Source: an uncultured Chloroflexota bacterium (GTDB lineage Bacteria; Chloroflexota; Dehalococcoidia; UBA3495). Taken from it: a DNA stretch of 5,227 bases. The position numbers and the translations under genes are program-made. The stretch covers positions 1 through 5,227 of the forward strand of contig CAJWBT010000188.1 of NCBI GenBank assembly GCA_913020235.1, written 5' to 3'. Positions 1 to 4,130 of the stretch are shown in pieces. Position 1 is the stretch's first letter; every line of letters begins with the position of its first letter. The notes beneath the pieces are model-generated. The model worked only from the letters and a program-made list of their open reading frames with translations, ran no database searches and was not told where the DNA came from.

Positions 1-2
1 TG

Positions 3-482
3 AAAGTCGCCAATCTATCGCATCACACTTTTATCCTAAATGGGAAATACGGGATAAAGACGGACTTCAGGCTGCTGGCTTCGCTGCGCCAGTGCACCAG
101 CATCCCCATCGGCCACGGGGGCTCGCTGCCGGGAAGGCGCTGGCTCTACCGGGAGCTCGTCGCCAACGGGGCGGTTGACTTCGTCCAGCCCAACGTGATC
201 CACGTGGGGGGCTTCACCGAGGCCCAGAAGATCGCCCACCTGGCCCAAGCTTTCAGTATTCCGGTGGCCAACGGGGGCGGCCAGCCCCACCACAACATGC
301 ATCTAATCGCGGGGGTGGCCAACGGCTGGACGGTGGAGTTCCACTACGGACACACGCTGCGCGACGAGGTGATCTGGATAGACCCACCTCGCTACGACCG
401 GGGGTGGCTGACGTTGCCTGAAAAGCCGGGGCTGGGACTGGAGCTAAACGAGGCCGCCGTGAAAGAGTACGAAGAAGCCTAG
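3..482 (+). CDS. Enolase superfamily (mandelate racemase / muconate lactonizing enzyme-like) protein, C-terminal part, left end missing
   Basis: Reading frame 3 is open from the left edge to a TAG at 480-482, giving 159 visible residues. Family members are (beta/alpha)8-barrel, Mg-dependent enzymes that abstract an alpha proton from carboxylates; many are sugar-acid dehydratases or racemases. Recognisable blocks are LRQCTSIPIG (residues 28-37), the GAVDFVQPNVIHVGG strand (56-70), FTEAQKIAHLAQAFSIPVA (71-89) and HHNMHLIAGVANG..VEFHY (96-115), followed by a normal C-terminal tail. Compared from memory with Pseudomonas mandelate racemase, the third metal-ligand Glu falls on Gly40, the Asp of the His-Asp dyad on Asn64, and the catalytic His on Gly91, so this is a divergent subfamily or an inactive protein. 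Residues 1-19 are AT-rich at DNA level and do not look like the expected barrel strand with its EEP-type metal ligand, so the gene may be broken near base 60. No in-frame ATG lies upstream of 297; GTG 195 is internal to the fold and unlikely to be a true start. The family call is firm; the substrate is unknown. Confidence 0.85.
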   Translation, partial: KVANLSHHTFILNGKYGIKTDFRLLASLRQCTSIPIGHGGSLPGRRWLYRELVANGAVDFVQPNVIHVGGFTEAQKIAHLAQAFSIPVANGGGQPHHNMHLIAGVANGWTVEFHYGHTLRDEVIWIDPPRYDRGWLTLPEKPGLGLELNEAAVKEYEEA

Positions 483-534
483 ACCAGGGTCTCGAAGATG
501 GCTTGATACCCGGTCCGTCAACCCGCCCCTACGA

Positions 535-1041
535 CTACAATCTCCCGATGCGCCGCAGGGAGATTTCACGGGCAGTCTCCACGGGCTGGTCGACCGTCAC
601 CTCTATGTGGTCAACCCATTTGACGCTGACGAAGCAGTCCTTACCGGCGACCACCAGCCGGCAGGGCCCGCCGTGGCCGGGCGTGAGGGGCTCGCCGTTC
701 AGCCGCAGGGCCAGCAGCGCGGTGGCGTCGTACGCCTCTTCAAGGGTTATCGCCGCGGTGAATCCCCCGGCGCTAAAACTCACGTATCTCGCTTCGGCAA
801 GAGGTCCGGCCGCACCCAATATCTTGCCCACCGGCACACCTTCCCACGCCTGACCCGGCACCACCCATCCCTCCTCACATTTGAAGTCCTCCACCATCTC
901 CCCTCTGCCCAACCTCGCCAGGTCTTCGGGGGTCAGGGTCAATGGGCGGGCAACGGCGCCGTCCACGCGCAGGCGCTGCCATGCCGACGCCTGGCCTCCA
1001 TCCGGGTGGTCCGGCAACTGCTCCAGTTCTGTGTACTCCAC
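535..1041 (-). CDS. Small SUOX-fold (oxidoreductase molybdopterin-binding domain) protein
   Basis: About 168 residues, consisting of little more than one sulfite-oxidase/YedY-type molybdopterin-binding domain. Landmarks numbered from the GTG start: RLRVDGAVARPLTLTPEDL (23-41) is the usual domain entrance; DFKCEEGW (52-59) carries Cys55, at the position of the Mo-ligating Cys in C-x-E-[GA]-W proteins such as YedY (MsrP); W.GVPVGKIL (66-75); LNGEPL..GHGGPCRLVV (114-131); and SVKWVDHIEV (139-148), the closing signature. No Tat or Sec signal and no membrane segment is visible, so it is probably cytoplasmic, unlike periplasmic YedY or SorA. It also lacks the C-terminal dimerisation domain of full sulfite oxidases. 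Start choice: an ATG at 1056 has no Shine-Dalgarno, whereas GTG 1041 has GGAGG seven bases upstream; the longer form adds only five residues. It lies 153 bases downstream of the hydrolase gene on the same strand and may be co-transcribed. The fold is a confident call; the substrate (sulfite, a sulfoxide or other) cannot be read from the sequence. Confidence 0.85.
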   Translation of the reverse strand: MEYTELEQLPDHPDGGQASAWQRLRVDGAVARPLTLTPEDLARLGRGEMVEDFKCEEGWVVPGQAWEGVPVGKILGAAGPLAEARYVSFSAGGFTAAITLEEAYDATALLALRLNGEPLTPGHGGPCRLVVAGKDCFVSVKWVDHIEVTVDQPVETAREISLRRIGRL

Positions 1042-1048
1042 TTCCTCG

Positions 1049-1053
1049 CCTCC
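1049..1053 (-). promoter_or_regulatory. Shine-Dalgarno GGAGG deciding the GTG start at 1041
   Basis: On the minus strand GGAGG (within GGGAGG) lies seven bases before GTG 1041-1039. The alternative ATG (1056-1054) sits directly against this motif, and its only upstream GGA is about 15 bases away. The spacing favours initiation at the GTG. Confidence 0.5.
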
Positions 1054-1113
1054 CATTGAACGCGCTGTTCCGGTACCGGCAGTAATAACCCCGTCCTTTG
1101 GGTTCTTTTCGGA

Positions 1114-1159
1114 AAGGTGTGGGAAACCTCATTCCTGCAAGAATGAGGCTCCCAGCCTT
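1114..1159. repeat. Imperfect palindromic stem-loop (REP/MITE-like or 3'-end hairpin)
   Basis: The core is a perfect 8-bp stem, CCTCATTC (1127-1134) and GAATGAGG (1141-1148), with a 6-base loop. Further out, GGG (1121-1123) can pair with CCC (1151-1153) and AAGG (1114-1117) with CCTT (1156-1159), separated by small internal loops. It lies in the 153-base spacer between the hydrolase stop and the SUOX-fold start. There is no long T run on either strand, so it is not a textbook intrinsic terminator. Its layered palindrome resembles dispersed intergenic REP-type repeats, but copy number cannot be seen in one window. It could also act as a processing or mRNA-stability hairpin between the two genes. 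Confidence 0.6.
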
Positions 1160-1194
1160 CACGAAGAAACTTGCCGGCGCTGTCGCACGACCCG

Positions 1195-2931
1195 CTACCC
1201 GCCGATGGCGTGACACTCCTTGCGAAGGTCGGCAGCACCCACCAGAGTGCCCCACTTCGGATCCACCACGATGCCGCAAAGGCCGCCCGCTTCGTGCGTC
1301 CAATCCGCGCTCCACTCCACCTTGTGCCCGAGACGGGCCAGCCCGGCGGCTGCCTCCTCGTCAATGCGGCCCTCCAACTGCACCATGCCTGGGTGATAGG
1401 CATGGGGCCAGTAGGAGCCCGGGAAGCTGAAGCTGTTGAACCTGGGCTCTTCCACCGCCTGCTGAGGAGTCAGGCCGAACTCCACCATGTTGATAAACAT
1501 CTGGGCCATGGCCTGTACCTGGGCGTCGGTCCCCGGGGTGGCGAAGGGCATGAAGAGCTTGCCGTCCTTGAAGGCGATCGCGGGGTTGGGCGTTATGCGT
1601 GGCCGCTTCCAGGGCCCCATGCAGTTGGGGAGGTCTGGGTCGAGCCAGCTCTGGCCTCCCCGTGAGGAGATTATCATGCCCAGGCCCGGCACTATGGGCG
1701 TGGCGGTAAATGAGTCGCTGAAGGTCGCGGCGAAGGCGTTGCCCCACCGGTCAACCGCACAGGTAGATGCGGTGTCGGACGCCATTGGGGCAGCAAGCCT
1801 GGGGACGTCTATCCCCCTGGCGGCCGGCCGGTCAACCCCCTGGAAGGGCCAGGGATTGCCCGGAGGCGGCAACTCCGGCCACGCCCGGGACGCGTCCAAG
1901 GCCTTCCGGCGCTCGGCGGCGTACTCCTTTGATAAGAGCCCCGCAATAGGAATCTCCACAAAATCGGGGTCCCCAAAGTAGGCATCCCGGTCGGAGAAAG
2001 CCAGCTTGACGGCCTCGATAAAGACGTGGAGGTACTGGGTGGAGTTGTGGCCCATGGACTGCAGCTCATACCCTTCGATCAGGTTCAGCACCTCGATGAG
2101 GCTGGGCCCCTGGCACCAGGGCCCGCAGGTGCAGAGAGTGTAGTCCTTGTAGGTGCCCGTCTCCGGCTTCTCCACCTTGACACTGAAGTCGGCGAAGTCT
2201 TCCATGGTTATGAGGCCGCCCTGCTCCTGGGCGAAGCGCACCATCTTCTCCGCCACGTCCCCTTTGTAGAAGTAGTCTCGAGCGGCATGGACGCCGGCCT
2301 CTCGTCCGTTGCCCGAGCCGGCCCGCTCTGCCTCGATCATCCCACGGAACACGCCGGCCAGGTCCTTCTGGACGAAATGCTGCCCCAGTTCCAGCGGCTT
2401 GCCACCGGGTAGGAACAGCTCGCGGCTGCCCGGGTTGGCACTGAGGAACTTTTCGTGGTCCTTGATTCTGGCCACAAAAGTGTCGGAGGCGGGAAACCCA
2501 CCCTCGGCCAGCTCCAGGGCAGGCTGCACGGCTTGCTCAAAAGTCATAGTGCCGTAAAGCTCCAGGGCCCGCAGCCAGGCGTCGCAGGCGCCGGGCACCG
2601 CGCTCCGGGCCACTCCAACGGGTATTTCGCCATAGGTGTCGCGGAAATACTCCAGCGTAGCCGCCTTGGGCCAGCGGCCCACGCCGCTGATGGTCACCAC
2701 TTCGTCCTTATCCGCCAAGTAGATGATGATGGGCGCTACTCCGGCGAAGCTGGTCCAGTGGGGCATGGTCACATTTACAGCGATACCCGCAGCCACACCG
2801 GCATCGATGGCGTTGCCTCCCTGTTCCAAGATGCGAAGACCCGCTGCGGCCGCCAGGTAATGACCGGCGACCACCATGTGATTGGAGCCCCGGACCGGAA
2901 ACTTGTACGAAGGAATTCCATTCGGCGGCAT
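1195..2931 (-). CDS. Gamma-glutamyltransferase-family Ntn hydrolase (GGT-like, divergent)
   Basis: A complete 578-residue protein, close to the usual family length. GGTs are made as proenzymes that cleave themselves just before a Thr, which becomes the N-terminal nucleophile of the small subunit and attacks gamma-glutamyl amides. Landmarks from the ATG at 2931: HMVVAGHYLAAAAGLRILEQ (18-37) and GGNAIDAGVAAG (38-49), the classic N-terminal signature; ISGVGRWPKAATLEYF (81-96); GDVAEKMVRFAQEQGGLIT.EDFADF (224-249); and DTASTCAVDRWGN (386-398), where Thr387 (codon 1773-1771) fits the processing site, giving a large chain of about 386 and a small chain of about 192 residues. The small chain has KRPRITPNPAI (442-452) and FATPGTDAQ (463-471) where classic enzymes have a Ser-Ser pair and a Gly-Gly pair. 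The large-chain substrate Arg appears to be Val84. No signal peptide is seen, so it is probably cytoplasmic. These changes suggest a YwrD/HpxW-like or other amidase branch rather than a true glutathione hydrolase. Start 2931 is preferred over ATG 2946 because it has GAGG seven bases upstream. Family certain, substrate uncertain. Confidence 0.95.
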   Translation of the reverse strand: MPPNGIPSYKFPVRGSNHMVVAGHYLAAAAGLRILEQGGNAIDAGVAAGIAVNVTMPHWTSFAGVAPIIIYLADKDEVVTISGVGRWPKAATLEYFRDTYGEIPVGVARSAVPGACDAWLRALELYGTMTFEQAVQPALELAEGGFPASDTFVARIKDHEKFLSANPGSRELFLPGGKPLELGQHFVQKDLAGVFRGMIEAERAGSGNGREAGVHAARDYFYKGDVAEKMVRFAQEQGGLITMEDFADFSVKVEKPETGTYKDYTLCTCGPWCQGPSLIEVLNLIEGYELQSMGHNSTQYLHVFIEAVKLAFSDRDAYFGDPDFVEIPIAGLLSKEYAAERRKALDASRAWPELPPPGNPWPFQGVDRPAARGIDVPRLAAPMASDTASTCAVDRWGNAFAATFSDSFTATPIVPGLGMIISSRGGQSWLDPDLPNCMGPWKRPRITPNPAIAFKDGKLFMPFATPGTDAQVQAMAQMFINMVEFGLTPQQAVEEPRFNSFSFPGSYWPHAYHPGMVQLEGRIDEEAAAGLARLGHKVEWSADWTHEAGGLCGIVVDPKWGTLVGAADLRKECHAIGG

Positions 2932-2938
2932 TCTGTCA

Positions 2939-2942
2939 CCTC
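2939..2942 (-). promoter_or_regulatory. Shine-Dalgarno GAGG deciding the ATG start at 2931
   Basis: On the minus strand AGAGG ends seven bases before ATG 2931-2929. The upstream in-frame ATG at 2946 overlaps this motif and has no purine-rich site of its own, so the shorter protein beginning MPPNGIPSYKF is favoured by five codons. Confidence 0.55.
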
Positions 2943-3089
2943 TCATTTAGCCTGGCCACGGACTTTGGTTGCCCTTGCGGTCTCCCGCGCCGGTGCTCGG
3001 GCCACTTCCTGGTGCGGCCCAAACCTCCGGGCGGGCCAACCCCAGTCTACAACCTGCCGGAGGAACTGGCCATACCGCTTTCATCTATT

Positions 3090-3110
3090 ATGCACTCTTG
3101 TCTTGTGCAT
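3090..3110. promoter_or_regulatory. Inverted repeat ATGCAC-N9-GTGCAT, possible operator for the hydrolase gene
   Basis: Perfect 6-bp arms at 3090-3095 and 3105-3110 sit in a locally AT-rich patch 159 bases upstream of the hydrolase start. On the minus strand the sequence CATAAT (3092-3087) matches the -10 consensus at five of six positions and overlaps the arm nearer the gene. The matching -35 is poor (ATGAAT at 16 spacing). An operator overlapping a minus-strand promoter is a reasonable but unproven reading. Confidence 0.3.
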
Positions 3111-3229
3111 TCATGGCTCGCCGGCTGTTGCGAGACGAAGACCGGGCCGCCGGTACGCTTCTTGGGCGCATCCCGCGGCTCCTAGACCCGGGATCCGATG
3201 CCACATGCGATGATGTTGTGGATGGAGAA

Positions 3230-3258
3230 TTGTGCGCTTGGCGTCAAAAAGGTATCAT
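3230..3258 (+). promoter_or_regulatory. Candidate sigma70-type promoter for the membrane protein
   Basis: TTGTGC (3230-3235) and TATCAT (3253-3258, five of six to consensus) are separated by exactly 17 bases. Transcription would start near 3265, which coincides with an in-frame ATG at 3265-3267 and leaves about 165 bases before the preferred start at 3430. The -35 box matches only at TTG. Confidence 0.35.
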
Positions 3259-3429
3259 CGTGCTATGAACCGGCCGGCTCCAGGGCCGCTGTGTCACCTG
3301 GATGCTTCCGAGACCAGGCCGGTGCCCGCCATATCGGCGGGGCTAGAAGGAAACTTTCTTGAGGCGGAGGGCCGGCACTTCCTGCTCTCGGCCGGAGGCG
3401 CCATGAACCGGGGACAGCCGGAGCGGAAT

Positions 3430-3906
3430 ATGGAACCGGAAGCGCCGCAATATACGAAAATAGAGCAGCGGGGCAGTTCCATCGCCCACGGCAGCGCCTT
3501 GCTGATCGGGGTGCCGTTAACCATATTCTTGCTCCCCGTTCCCTTTTCCCTCGTGCCCTGCCCGGTCGTGTCCTACTTGATTGCGCGCTCGTTCCGGCGC
3601 AGGAAGCTGGCCTGGGGGGCGTTTCAGGGCCTGCAAGCGACGGCGATTCAATCGTTGATCGTGCTCCTGGTCACCGTAGTCGTCGTCGCCGACCTGCCGT
3701 ACCGCCTGGCCCTGACCCTCGGCACCAGCGCCCTCCTGCTGTTCCTGTATTCCCTTTGGGCCGCTTTGGACACGTTGCTCGGATATGACTTCCACTACAT
3801 CGTCATCAGCGGGTTTCTTGACCGGGTATCGCAGGTCAACCTCGCCCGGCAAGAACGCTCCAGAAAGTGGTTCAGCGGAAGACGGTCGGACGGGAATGAT
3901 CGCTGA
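3430..3906 (+). CDS. Small multi-pass membrane protein, DUF4870/Tic20-like
   Basis: 158 residues from the ATG at 3430. A hydrophilic N-terminus (MEPEAPQYTKIEQRG) leads into IAHGSALLIGVPLT, which resembles the 'laHlsal.g' opening of DUF4870 proteins. Hydrophobic stretches lie at about 18-52 (one long or two short segments with prolines), 67-88 and 92-117, with a basic RSFRRRK loop at 53-59. The end, LYSLWAALDTLLGYDFHYIVIS (106-127), matches the family's aromatic closing motif, in which a helix is followed by G-x-x-F-x-Y-P/I. The tail (129-158) is charged and rich in Arg. Start choice: 3430 has GGAG six bases upstream; ATG 3403 has GGAGG only four bases upstream; ATG 3265 and GTG 3232 are also in frame but add low-complexity, poorly conserved-looking sequence. 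Function of the family is unknown. The gene is preceded by its own candidate promoter and followed by the leader of the binding-protein gene with no clear terminator. Confidence 0.75.
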   Translation: MEPEAPQYTKIEQRGSSIAHGSALLIGVPLTIFLLPVPFSLVPCPVVSYLIARSFRRRKLAWGAFQGLQATAIQSLIVLLVTVVVVADLPYRLALTLGTSALLLFLYSLWAALDTLLGYDFHYIVISGFLDRVSQVNLARQERSRKWFSGRRSDGNDR

Positions 3907-3972
3907 TACCTCATGAAAAACGGTGGACAACGGCCAGACCACGCGCCTAGCTTACATATCCATCAGCTAACC

Positions 3973-4002
3973 TTGACAAAGTAGCCCGAAATGGGTTTCA
4001 AT
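3973..4002 (+). promoter_or_regulatory. Candidate promoter with consensus TTGACA for the ABC binding-protein gene
   Basis: A perfect -35 hexamer TTGACA (3973-3978) is followed after 18 bases by TTCAAT (3997-4002), which matches TATAAT at four positions. TSS would be near 4009, giving a 5' leader of about 120 bases that contains a strong hairpin and a palindrome. A second, weaker option is TTGGGC (4079-4084) with TGTAAC (4102-4107) at 17 spacing, whose -10 would overlap the palindrome. Confidence 0.4.
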
Positions 4003-4049
4003 GATTCTCGCAGAATGAAAATTGCTACTTGAGGACTCGGATAGTCTGG

Positions 4050-4076
4050 CCCGCTGCCACGCTTGTTGGCAGCGGG
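4050..4076 (+). promoter_or_regulatory. Strong leader hairpin (10-bp perfect GC-rich stem)
   Basis: CCCGCTGCCA (4050-4059) pairs perfectly with TGGCAGCGGG (4067-4076) around a 7-base loop. The base following the stem begins TATTGGGC, not a U tract, so intrinsic termination is unlikely. It sits 54 bases before the start codon and inside the larger inverted repeat, fitting a structured 5' leader element or an RNA-stability hairpin. Confidence 0.65.
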
Positions 4077-4102
4077 TATTGGGCTGAAAATGACGAATTC
4101 GT

Positions 4103-4114
4103 GTAACCGGTTAC
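4103..4114. promoter_or_regulatory. Perfect 12-bp palindrome GTAACCGGTTAC, LacI-family operator-like
   Basis: The site is a perfect dyad with central CCGG, ending 16 bases before the ATG and two bases before the Shine-Dalgarno. Its form (GTAA..TTAC around a central CG) is like operators bound by LacI/GalR-family repressors, which often control solute-uptake genes. A repressor here would block transcription start or elongation. The regulator gene is not in this window. As RNA the palindrome is weak because it lacks a proper loop, which favours a DNA-binding role. Confidence 0.5.
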
Positions 4115-4116
4115 GG

Positions 4117-4122
4117 AAGGAG
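4117..4122 (+). promoter_or_regulatory. Shine-Dalgarno AAGGAG for the binding-protein gene
   Basis: AAGGAG lies eight bases before ATG 4131 and is the clearest ribosome site in the window. It fixes the start of the lipoprotein. Its final G belongs to the right arm of the leader inverted repeat. Confidence 0.8.
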
Positions 4123-4130
4123 CGAGAATC

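Larger units (their letters stand above)
2947..3429. other. Intergenic region between divergent genes, no convincing gene
   Basis: About 480 bases separate the minus-strand hydrolase from the best start of the plus-strand membrane protein. Open frames cross it (for example 2969-3268 plus), but their translations are low in recognisable motifs, lack good ribosome sites and show no domain. The stretch holds a small AT-rich island (about 3070-3110) with an inverted repeat, a weak hairpin ATCCCG/CGGGAT (3170-3175 and 3189-3194), and a candidate plus-strand promoter at 3230-3258. It is best read as a two-way control region plus the 5' leader of the membrane protein, possibly with decayed sequence. 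Confidence 0.5.

Noticed and set aside
481..492. AGACC-AG-GGTCT inverted repeat at the enolase stop as a terminator
   Set aside because: The 2-base loop is too small for a stable RNA hairpin and no T run follows.
939..1403. Minus-strand open frame bridging the hydrolase 3' end and the SUOX-fold gene
   Set aside because: It is out of frame with both well-supported genes and its Trp/Arg-rich product looks like a frame shadow. It does not indicate a fusion.
2455..3213. Plus-strand open frame of 252 codons
   Set aside because: It runs antisense through the conserved N-terminal half of the GGT-like gene. Long antisense frames are expected in GC-rich coding DNA, and the product shows no motif.
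2969..3268. Plus-strand open frame of 99 codons in the spacer
   Set aside because: It has no ribosome site, no recognisable motif and only a short non-antisense part. I treat the stretch as intergenic.
4050..4076. Reading the leader hairpin as a rho-independent terminator of the membrane-protein gene
   Set aside because: Neither strand has a T run after the stem, and the hairpin is about 145 bases past the stop codon and close to the next start.
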